Below, piece after piece: positions 10,501 to 22,500 of a stretch of 64,000 nt of DNA; within the stretch, counting starts at the first letter, position 1, and each line of letters opens with the position of its first letter. Made by a program: the position numbers and the translations under genes. A model generated the notes under the pieces. The model saw nothing but the letters and a program-made list of their open reading frames with translations, searched no databases and had not been told where the DNA came from. The DNA comes from Aplidium turbinatum (Eukaryota > Chordata > Ascidiacea > Aplousobranchia > Polyclinidae). The DNA is taken from the NCBI GenBank assembly GCA_918807975.1, contig OU964924.1, forward strand, positions 756,501-820,500. Direction: 5' to 3'.

Positions 10501-13500
10501 TGTCAATTCAGACAATACTGGTAGTAATTCAAACATATGATTACTAAGGTCATTACAATATAGCTCAGGGTTAAAGTGCCGTTTGTCTCTGACAAAGTAG
10601 GCATTTGAACGAGAGCAGTTCTTTAAACCAGAAATAATACAGAATATAGGATAATGGTCCGAGAGGTCACTAGTGATTATACCAGGCAGGATAGCGTTTG
10701 AAGTGTCATTTGTTAAAATGTTATCAATAGTTGATGAAGAGGTATCAGTCACTCTGGTTGGTTCAACTATCAGAGGGTACACTCCATTGCTTTCTAGCAT
10801 GTTTAAATATTCGGTCACACCAGGGAGATTGCAATTAGTGATGTTTATATTAAAGTCCCCAAGAAGATAGTACTTTTCATTCTTTTCGTTCAGAGTGGTT
10901 AGGGAATTATTTAGATCTTGAACAAAAGAAAATAAATTAGTTCCTGGGTGTCTATAGAGTGCACCAACTATTAGTTTAGATTGAGTGGTCAAGTTTTTGA
11001 TACTAATCCATAAGTTTTCACAGTAATCGGAATCGACTTTACAATGATTTAAAACAGAAAAAGAATAACGGTTGGAAACATATATCATGACCCCACCAGC
11101 AGAGGTTAACGAGTTTTCATATACAAAGTCGTAGCCAGGAATAGCAATGTTTACCAATGGTGCTGTTTTAATGCGAGTTTCAGTGATACATATGACGTCA
11201 GGAAGGGTTTGTAGTGTCGTAAGAAAATCGTACAAAGAATCATAGTTTTTTTGAATGGACCTAATATTAATATGAAGAAATGCTATAGTTTTATTTTGGT
11301 TTCTATAAAGTGCTGGAGAATTTTGTTCGTAATAGTTACTTGGGCTAATATTCTGTACAAGTGACTTGTTTAGAGTTTCACACAAATCAAAGTTGTCGTT
11401 AGGATTGCAAATGAACGTGGCTGGTTGACTTGAACGCAAAAATTCAAAAGGATTATAATCAATCGAGCTAGACATGAGCAAGCAATTTCAGGCGCATTCT
11501 TAGAACAACACATTAGTTCAGGGCTAGTCGCTTTCTATTTCGGTGTCAGAGGCAGTTTCCAATGAAGTATTTACGTTTAGTAGCAAAGGTTGATAATTTA
11601 GCTTATTGAAATCAATGTCAATTCCAACATATGACGTTGTTCAGCAACGTAGCGTCATACATGACGTGTTAGTACCAAGTAGGTAAGTTAGCTTCAACTA
11701 GTGGGCGATGTCTAGAACTAGAAAGCTAACCACAATTACAAAATGAATGACGTATGTTGGCTACGACGCTTCGTTGACCGCGGAAGGTATCAACTGTGTT
11801 GGTTTCCTTCCAAATAAAATGTTTAATAGCTGGTTTGCTTCCTTGTTTACGTACCACCTTGTGCGGTCGTTGAACCTCTTCACTTAAATTAAAACCTACC
11901 CATACGAGAGACTTGTTCGTGCCTTCACAGGGGGGGGGGGGGACAAACACTTACACAGAGAAGACACACACCTCTAGAGGGAAGACACACACTTACACGG
12001 AGAAGACACTAACACCTCCATAGATATATACACACACACACCTCCACAGAGGAGACCCACACATCTTCACAGGAGAGACACACACACCTCCACAGGCGAC
12101 ATACACACCTCCACAGAGGAGACATACATATATTCACAGGAGACACACACCTCCACAGGCGACACACACCTCCACGGAGGAGACCCACACATCTTCACAG
12201 GAGAGACACACACACCGCCACAGAGGAGACACACACACCTCCACAGAGGAGACCTACACATCTTCACAGAAAATACACACACCGCATGGGAGGCTCACGT
12301 ACTAGAGAAGACACACCTGAGATTAATAACCTTAAACTGTGAGATCATGGAAACATTGAAAAAAAAAATTGCAATGTTCGAATCAGTTTGTCCAACTCTT
12401 GAGAGTTGGATAAATACAAATTGTTTGGCTAAGGCTAAATGTTAGTTTGATATCACATTGTACTATAACTAAATACGTCATGATATGACATCATAACATC
12501 TATGAAACATTCTAACGCTATGAGATTTACGGGACACTACGTCATTTCTACTATGACGTCAGAACCTCTTTCTTCCTGCTGTTTTTTCAACTCTGCAGCC
12601 AGCTGGGCTTTCATCAGCGCTGGAGAGGAAACACAGGTTGTCATGGGATAGACATCACAGAATTCACAAAATAGACATCATGGAATTCACAAAATAGACA
12701 TCATGGAATTCACAAAATGGACATCACGGAATTCACAAAATGGGCATCATGAAATTCACAAAATGGACATTATGGAATTCACAAAATAGGCATCGTGGAA
12801 TTTACAAAATGGGCATCATGAAATTCACAAAATGGACATCATGGAATTCACAAAATGGACATCACGGAATTCACAAAATGGGCATCATGAAATTCACAAA
12901 ATCGACATTATGGAATTCACAAAATGGACATCATGGAATTCACAAAATGGGCATCATGAAATTCACAAAATGGACATTATAGAATTCACAAAATGGACAT
13001 CACGGAATTCACAAAATGGACATCACGGAATTCACAAAATGGGCATCATGAAATTCACAAACTGGACATTATGGAATTCACAAAATGGACATCACGGAAT
13101 TTACAAAATGGACATCATGGAATTCACAAAATGGACATCATAGAATTTACAAAATGGACATCATGGAATACAAAGCTAGAAGAGTTGGTACAGGCTACAA
13201 CAAATTGCTGATCACGATGCTGTGCGGCATTCATGCTTGTAAACATCTTCTGAAGAATTTTAGTGAAGAGGTAATTTTGTTGAATGATAAGCAGATAAAG
13301 CCGTTACGACACGGCGTTTAACATAAAGAAGCGAGAAATTGCGAATATTTTCGTCTATATTGCATGTCAGCCCATTGCATGTCAAGCATCGGAACAACTG
13401 GTCCACGCAAACGTAAAATCAATCAAGAAATGCAAAAGGGAGAACTAACATGGCAAAGGCAATTAGAGACATCCAATAACGATACAATCCAATAATGAAG

Positions 13501-16500
13501 CCACACTTGTGTGGCGAAAGCTATGCATTTAAATAAACCAATTCTTCTGATTTGGTGTGATACTGTTTACTTTATTTAAAACGATTTAGACGTTGACAAA
13601 ATACGAGGCACTTCGACAAACAACTGTCTAAGTGCCTACTGCCTACTCAGCTAGAAAATCAATCACTTTTTACATTGATTCAACGTCTGCAGACGCTGAA
13701 TCAACGTGAAAAGTGATTGATTTTCTGGCTGGGTAGTGAGCCAAGGATTGGAGGGTTTGATGAGCAAGGCCTCGTAGAATTTAGTGTCGAATTCAGTAGA
13801 ATATAGACGTGGAATTTGAAAGAACTCTGGTCACCAAGAACACTTGCAGATCGAAGCAAACGCGCGTGTAAGTCACTGTGACGTCACACGACTCACCTTC
13901 TTTCTCTGCTCGTATCCTCTCTGCTTCCTCCTTCTGGAGAGCTTCCTTGTCCTTCTTCTTCCTGGGAAGCAACCAGGGATTAGGGAAGATGCAGACTACC
14001 GTGTAGTGAGGTCACGACTTAGTGATGTCATTACCTTCCATAAAGCAACAATCTCACGGTTCCAAATGACGTCACAACGTGTATTCATGACGTCATAATA
14101 GCTTGTCAGCAAACAACACTGTAGATCCATCTGAGAGTTATCTCATCAGTAGAAGATGATAGAAAATTGCGTTGACGCTGAGTTGTGCATTGTAAGTACC
14201 GAAGACAATCAACTCATCAGCAAGCTGGGGTGCATTCACGGGATAGTTGCTAAATTACGCCATGCGGTCTACTATGATCTCACTAACTTATCAATTATGA
14301 CGTTGCACAGGCGTAATCAAACACGAATTGAATGACGTATCAGCGCGTACCAACCTCCTCGTGTAGGAAGCCTTCGAGCTCACTCTGCTTCCCTTGTCTG
14401 ATGAGTCTTCCTGGGACTTGGCGCTTCAAACAAATTATTTGGTGGTTGATTGAAGTCCCTCAGTGTCGGAATAGAGGACGCTAGAGGAGGCACTTTCCTA
14501 CCATCCAGATAATCCTCTATGCCGAAGCAGAGACCCAGATCGTTGGAGACTTGGGCGACCAATATGTTCGATTGGTAAATCATTACAATACATATAGATG
14601 ACGTCATCGATATGTCACAATGTTGCAGAAAGCAAGTTTCATCCTTGGAAAGATTATGAACAAATTAAAATGAAAAACTTAAAGTTTACCAACACAACGA
14701 AAACAAATCCATGCAAATTGGGTTAAAATGACGTGCAGCTGTCAAGGGGTGGTCGTCAGTAATTTGCAAGGAATGTCACACTCTGTGCCCTGACATGATC
14801 AACCCCTGACAGCAAGGTTAGTCATGTAAATAAATGTCGTTGCAGTCTCCAAACTGGCAAGCTGGCAACCCTGGTTAGTATTGCTCCCTTCCAGCGGCGA
14901 GTATAACTGGGGCATATTAGTGAAAGATCATAGTTCGATTGTAAAGGAAGGGATGCAAAAGATTAATCAGATGCGAGCATGCTTCAATGTCAATTGAAAA
15001 ACATAATTTACTAAATTATAAAAACATAGAATTCTCTTGGTGTCAATAGCATAGGATTAAAGTAAAAATAAGGCTGTGGAGTTGGGCGGCAAACACATCA
15101 GCCGAATTCAAAAAGACCAGCTGCGGTAACTGTCTCCATCAACATGCCGCATATTGTCCAATGTGCATTGTTTGACCACAAAATCATTTTTAAAAAGGAA
15201 ATATTTTTGTCCCAAAATTTTGAACAATACTGTATCTTCCGACTCCATAACCATGTGATCGTGCTTAACCATGCGTGTAATTTTCATGCATGGGTAGTCA
15301 TGCGTAACACCTTTTTCCAACATTTGAGGCTGCACTGGCGGGCCGAGAGACCTCTTGGCCAGGTGAGAGCGCCCCCTCACGGTCATCTTCTTCCACTAGG
15401 AGGCTTGTAGTCGACGTACTTTTGAGAAAAGTAAAAATGAAACACTGCAAATGTTTTATGACGTCACAGCGAAGCAGGTGACCGAGCTCTAATGATGATG
15501 CAATAAAGATCTAACACTAACATTCACACCAGAGGGTGCACCCCTCGGTCACTAATGAAATGCTTTGCTAAATATGAAATGAAAATGATGCGATGGAAAA
15601 ATTACTCACACAGGTTTCTATTTGAAACCCCGTCAACATCAATTCACGCAAAGTCGTTTACAGCACACCACAGATGAGAAGATGACATCAGTGCGTGATA
15701 TGCCATGGTGCAAACCAAGTGGCCGCTTTATTACGTCGTCTGTGACGTGTCAGCAGCGTCATGTATAACCTAAGCGCTCACTGTTTAGTCGCAACACTGC
15801 AAAAGCAACATCTTCACTTAACACGAACGTCAAAAACGCCACAACGCACGAGTCATCCCTGGTATGTCGGAGTTTGGGCGGATGTCTTGCTACGTTGGTG
15901 GATGCTTTGTTCCTGTTGCATCTTCATTGGATGCTCATGATCCTCCGTGGTCGGTCAGATCATGAATGATAGCAAACATCAAACATGTGCTTGCATCCAC
16001 CGGATCTGGGATATCAGAGGATAGAAGGAATGTACCGATACCCACGCATTCACAGCATTCCACTCCAAACAAACTCACACAACACGGCGACCAACGCTAT
16101 CGGTTATTACGCAACAATGCAGCGCAGACGACTCACAGATCAGCTGGTTTGCAGTTCACCACAAAGATTGGTCTTCTCTGGTTCACCTCCAACTTGCTCA
16201 GCTCCTCCAGAGACTCAAACTTGCTGTTGGGACGGAGCTGGAATAGAAAGACAAATTCAATTGAGGTACGAGGCATTGGACACAGATCTTTGCTGGAAGC
16301 TGATATTGGATCTGAGATGATGACTGAAGGACGACTGCAGGAGACAAGAGGATCTGGCATCTAATGTGGACGAACCTGGGTTGGAAGGATCGGTCAGTGC
16401 ATACTAAGCGGAAATCAAGTCTCGTCGGCTGACCAAATAGCAACGTCACAAAGACGTCCAGCGTAATCGATGTGTTACCTTAATGATGACGTCTTTCCCT

Positions 16501-19500
16501 TTAACCAACACACAAACTACCTGACAAAGTGTCTATGACGTCAACAATAGAATACCTGTCCAGGATCGTAGAACCCGTCACTGATGACGTTATGAGGGGC
16601 CAGTCTCCCAGTGAGGCTGTACTTGGCCGACAGGTTGCTATCCAGAAGCTTCTCGAAGGCGGCCAGACTGTGATTGTTGCGTCGCTGCTCGGAATCGTTG
16701 ATTTCCTGGAGGACTTCCAACCCCCTGAAGCAAGAACGAATTAATGCCCATGGGAGGAATTGAACCAGCGGCGTTGGCTAGAAACGTACAAACGCTCAGC
16801 TATAGCGTTCTAGCGAATTAGCTTCGCACTCTTCAACTATTACATCACTGATACAAGAGATGGAAACACTGCGAAAGAAGAGTGTTGCCAAGTTGAAAGT
16901 AATTGAAGCCGTTTGAGGCAAAAGTTGATAAGTCACATTTTGGCATTTAAAAAAACGACGGTTTGAAGTTTGCAATTATATGCTAAAAAATTATACATTA
17001 TATGATTTTCCTGAGGGTATGTGGGTTTGACGGAGATTTTTGATACATGTTAAGTGTGTAAGTTTTAACTTTCTAGGTTCCGTAGTTTTTTGTATTTTTG
17101 AATAAAGTGTAAACTTATCAACTTTTTGCACGAAAATTTCCCATACCAACTTTCTACCTAATAGTTTTTGTGCAAAAAGTTGATATGAACTTTTCAAAAG
17201 ATTTTTCTTTGAACCATTTAGAATGTACAGAAAATAGTACCGAAGGATTTTGACAATTTCATTTTCCCAAAAAAGATCATGATGCAGGATAATGAGTTCA
17301 ATGCTATTTATGACCATTGACCAGGTCTGACACGAAGCACCTGCAATAGTCTTAATCGCATGCTTTGCCCACTTTGAGTTTATTCTTTAAAATCTAAATA
17401 CGTAATTGCCACGTACTATAAGTTTGAAATGTAGATTGTTTTTGTGAAGGCTGCCCAGGCTAGGCGACCTAGTCTACTGCTAACTGTTGATTTAAAATTT
17501 AAAGGACAGAAAAAACAATAGTTACGTCATAAAGTAATTAAATGAATCACAACTGAGAACAAATCAACGTATTGGCCACGTCTATTGTGGATTTAAAAAA
17601 GAAGAGAGTGACAAATTGTGATCATTCTTTTAATATTCCTAATTTTTGCTTTGGCAATTGTAAGCGTTTAGATTAAAAGCGCAACAACTTTGATTAGTCT
17701 ACTGTAAAAAGTCCCATAGAAATTCCTAGCTCCTTACAAATATCCAAAAATATGATAGTATTTTTGTACTTTGTTTTAGTGGACTCAGCCGTATTAGTTT
17801 TTCTGGCGGTAACCCTACGCACATATCAACTTTTTCCCAAAAAAAACAAAAACGATTTGACTTTGGCAAACATCAGCTGCCTTGTTTTCGTCGAAATCAA
17901 ATGAATTTCAACTTGAAACTCTGACAGATCATTCTTTATGCTTTTCAGACTATATATGTTCACTTAACTCAATTTCGCCAAAATGTTACTTTTGCCACAA
18001 ACGGCTACAAATGGATCCATAACATCAAATTCCTCCTTACCCGAGCTTGGATATGGCTGCAGCGGAAGGCGGATCGGGGCAACAGGCAAGAAGCGCCCAG
18101 GACGCGTTTCGACGCACGTCGTCATCATTTGTTTGCAGGAGCTCAATCAGTGGAGCGAGACCGTCGCGTGTGCGCATCTTGAAAGAAGAATCGTTAAATA
18201 AATCCAAATGCTCAAAAAGGATTCAATGAGAAACTTTGTTTCACCAGTGAATGAAAGTGCAGCATTGAACAAAACAGTTGTACCTCCAGTCTGGCGTCTG
18301 CGCCAGTGACGTAACCGGCAATCGCCTGACATATCTTGCTCTGTACATTGGGACTGGGCGACTTGAGGCCCGGAATGAGGGCAGCAATTACGCCTCGTTT
18401 GAAAACATCGGACCTGGAAATGCAAGAAAAATAAACACAAAGTCACCTCAAGTCACCTCAAGTCACACGAAGTCACCTCAAGTCACACGAAGTCATCTCA
18501 AGTCACACGAAGTCATCTCAAGTTACTCGAAGTCACCTTAAGTCACTCGAAGTCATCTCAAGTCATCTCAAGTCACACGAAGTCACCTCAAGTCACACGA
18601 AGTCACCTCAAGTCACTCGAAGTCACTCGAAGTCACCTCAAGTCACACGAAGTCATCTCAAGTCACACAAAGTCATCTCAAGTCACTCGAAGTCACCTCA
18701 AGCCACTCGAAGTCACCTCAAGTCACTCGAAGTCATCTCAAGTCACACAAAGTCACCTCAAGTCACACGAAGTCACCTCAAGTCACTCGAAGTCACCTCA
18801 AGTCACTCGAAGTCACCTCAAGTCACTCGAAGTCACCTCAAGTCACTCGAAGTCATCTCAAGTCACACAAAGTCACCGCAAGTCACTCGAAGTCACCTCA
18901 AGTCACTCGAAGTCATCTCAAGTCACACGAAGTCACCTCAAGTCACACGAAGTCACTTTAAGTTGCCTCAAGTCGCATGAAGTCACTAGAGGTCACCTGA
19001 TTGCAAAGTCTTGGGAAAGGTTGATCAAGCACGCCACAGAGTTCACGACCACCTTCTCACTTGTGTTCTGGAGGAGTGACAGCAACTGCTCCACACCCCC
19101 ACTGGTAACCACTTCACTGGTGACAAAGCACAAATTATTTGCATGGCAACGCATGTCGCCATTTCCAAGCCGACTTAACGTTACAAAAAACAAATGCAAT
19201 TAAAATACTTAGACAGTTCTTTTGATAGCAATTTCAATTCAATTCCATTCAATTTATTTTTCTTTGTCGGAAAACAACAGCAATGACAAGGTTACCAACA
19301 GTTTACGGGAATAAAACCAACAAAAGGAAACGGCGGCAAAACCATAGAAGTTTAAAACGTGCATGCGATGTAGATTTAAAGGATACGTCGATGAAAGTAA
19401 AGTTAAGCACGGCCACCAAACCTAACACTAACAGTTTAAAATTGACCAGACCAGCATAGTAAAGTCAGGCCTACTCTGATAAAAAAATCCTTATCTCTGA

Positions 19501-22500
19501 TATTTATATCATTTTATATTTTTAACTTCATCCTAAAGATCTGCCAATCAGAAGAAGTTGCTTTCTCTAGTTCCTGGTGGAAGGTAATCGAGCGGAATCT
19601 CCACCAATCCAATCCACAAATGTACACAGGTGTTCACCCAACTGCAGGCGTCACGAGGTTATTAGGTCATACACGGTTGTATAGTTGCGTCACACAATGT
19701 CACTTACGTGCTGGTGTGGGTGTTGTTGAGAGTCAGGTTGGCGAGAGCCAGTGAGGCCGCCTCCTTCACTGAGACGTTTTCGCAAGCAAGGAGGTTCACA
19801 AGCGGAGGAATACCCTCTGAAAAGAATGACGTAAGTGAACAATGTTCTCACTGATGACGCGTCATGGATGAGTGACACCACTAAAAGCAAAGCTAGCTCC
19901 TGGTTTTCATGGAGTGAAGATGGTAATTTAAGAGAAGTGAATTGAATTTATAATTTGCCTCCAGAAGCAAGCAATAACAAAACGGAGTCATGTTGTTATG
20001 ACGTCATTAGTTGTCGTCAAGGATCTTGATTCTTTTATGAAGTTAAAAGGTTTTGAAGCTACAGAATAAACCTTGTTGCAGAAGAGCTGGAGAGGACAAC
20101 CCTGGCATTGTCAGCTTCCCATTATCATCATTATTGTCACAATCAAAGTCTCTTTGTGGGTAAGAGATAGAAAAACCCCTAACAACTATCATCACCATAA
20201 TAATTATGAACGTTTGCAAACAATCATCCTCTAGAAGGGCCAGAAAGATTAAAAGTTTGACTTGATTGTACACAGGAGCCTCGTCAATCACCCACCTTGC
20301 TTTCCGAAGGCGTCCTTGGCGGCCAAGTTGCTGGCCATGCTCGCTATAGCGAGGCTGGAAGCAATGCGTACGCGGTCATCGTCTGATTGTGACATCAGAA
20401 TGAGCGTCTTCTCGATCTCCTGTTCATGGAGAATTTTTCCGTTCTCGACTGCAACGAAATAATTCCACATCAGATTGGAGCAAAGATGGCGAAGCAAACA
20501 AACAAATTCACAAAACTTAAAACACAGTTTATAATTTTGATAAACTGTTGAAAATTATCGAAACCAAGACGCATTGTCGGCTGCGTGGCCCGGTGGTAAG
20601 AACATCTGCGTGAAGTTCCAAAGGACGTCGGTTCGACCCCTTTCCAAGACACGCGGTTGTGTCTCGGCAAGACATTTAATAATATGCAGAAAACAATGGA
20701 AGCAGATGGCTCGATGACTATATGTCACTTCGCTGCTGCCTGCAATCGTAGGGTGTTGCAATTTGCATGTTATCGCAAGGAACGCAAAATGAAACATGAT
20801 TCTTATTCAACATTTCCACAAGATGTTCATCAAAGCAACCACAGCAATTATTTATCCGTCCCGTTAGCTCAGTGGTTAAGTGCCCGACTCAAGATCACGA
20901 GGCGCTGGTTCGACTCTCGGGGTGTGCTCTTGAGCAACCCATTTCAGGACTGTTCTCCATTCAGCGGCACCTAGTGAATGGAATAATTCCTTGGCAACAA
21001 CACTCACTCTGCCAATCTCGGTAACCAGCCCTGCGTCAAAAGACTCTACAAGTATGCAAAACTACCAGAAATAACATATCAAGGCTTGGTCTCTCCGACA
21101 ATAAAGATTTAAAACCAAACCTACTACTACGTTATCCCATCTCACCGTTCCTAGCGGCCCGAGCAAGGCCGTTGGCCGCGTGCTCTTGGACTTGGGGGAG
21201 GGCGCTTTCGTTGGTGATAAATCCCATGAGCTTCTCCAGTCCTCCAGTGTTCCTCACCTCATCCAGGGACTCGGTATCCTCCATGCAGTTAGAGAGGACA
21301 GCCAGGGCATTCACATGGAGGTCATCAAATTCCTGATAACAAGATTAGTTGACAAATGCATCGAGACTTATACAGTAACCCCCCTTTCACAGGTGGTGAC
21401 ATTTCACACAGAAAAGTGTTCTATGACGTGCGGATGACGTAACACTTCAAACAAAATGCCTCCCTTCAAACTGCAGGAGCTGTGTTGCCTCACAATAAAT
21501 GGCGAGCTTTATTGTAAACACCTGGAAGACCGGTTTTGGAGGTTGACATTCACTAAATTTAATTCCTGAAGTTTACAAACTTTACATCTTCCCTCGAAAT
21601 CGATAGAATCGATCGATAGCTTCCGAAGGAACCATCAATCTGAAGACTAACATCTCCCTTATCTCAAAACTAAGCGAAGCAGTTTTCAGAGGCGACGGTG
21701 TCTAGCGATCTCGAAGTTTCGACGATCAAAAGTGGTCAACTCACCTTGTGGCCAACGAAGTTGACAAGTTGCTCCAAACCATCGGACTCCCGAAGCATTG
21801 TGCGCGACTCTCCTGACGTAACAATAGTGACAGTTTGCAATCATTCAAATAGAAGGTGGTTTCATTAGAAACTGTGAGAGAGCTAACTGGGTAATCAATG
21901 GGGTGACGGGGTAGACTTTGTGAGGGGTTTATGATGGCGGGGTCTCATTTCTTATATTTTAGTCCCGGGAATGTTTGGCTTGCAGAAACTTACAAACCTG
22001 AATGCTTTCAGGCCAATATCAAATGAGGGCGAAAGTATTCTCACAATATCACGAATTTAGATGCAGACGACTTGTTCTAGCTGATGCTGCCGGTTCGTTG
22101 TGGTAGTAGCGGTTGCATCTACACTTGTGAAATAAACAACGATGATGCTGCTGAAACGAAACTCAATCTATTCTATTTTCACAATTGCTGGTTGTCTTGA
22201 AATTAAACATAGAAGACGTATCATTGTTACGTACAACAGGTTGAAGCAGCTAGATGCTACTTTCATTTGACTCACCATCCTGTGTGAGGGATGCAAGTGT
22301 GTCGAGTGCGAGTTGCTGGATTATCGCGTATTCGGATTTCAACAACTCCAGCAAAGGAAGAATTCCCCCAAGCTCGCGGATAGAAGTTCTGCTTTGAAAT
22401 TCCTACAAGCAGTGATCGTCACAGTAATAATTAGAAGCTTTTGCATCTCAGTAACAAATTCATGCATCACGCAACTACTCTTGCAGAATCGGCATCTTGT

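Noticed and set aside
12740-13321. Overlapping plus-strand frames of 72-103 codons with periodic KWTSWNSQNGHHGIHKM-like peptides
   Set aside because: They are the three translations of a 23-base tandem repeat without stops, not a repeat protein gene.
15966-16449. Plus and minus frames of 75-132 codons around ARMC3 exon 15
   Set aside because: They are shadows of the exon and its introns. Only 16137-16237 on the minus strand is supported by splice sites and phase.
18441-18990. CRISPR-like regular array
   Set aside because: The units abut with no unique spacers, and this is animal DNA; it is a minisatellite. The same applies to the other tandem arrays.
20867-20940. Possible tRNA gene (GTTAGCTCAGTGGTTAAG ... 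GGTTCGACTCTC)
   Set aside because: The acceptor ends do not pair and the same body follows in three other copies, so it is a SINE head.
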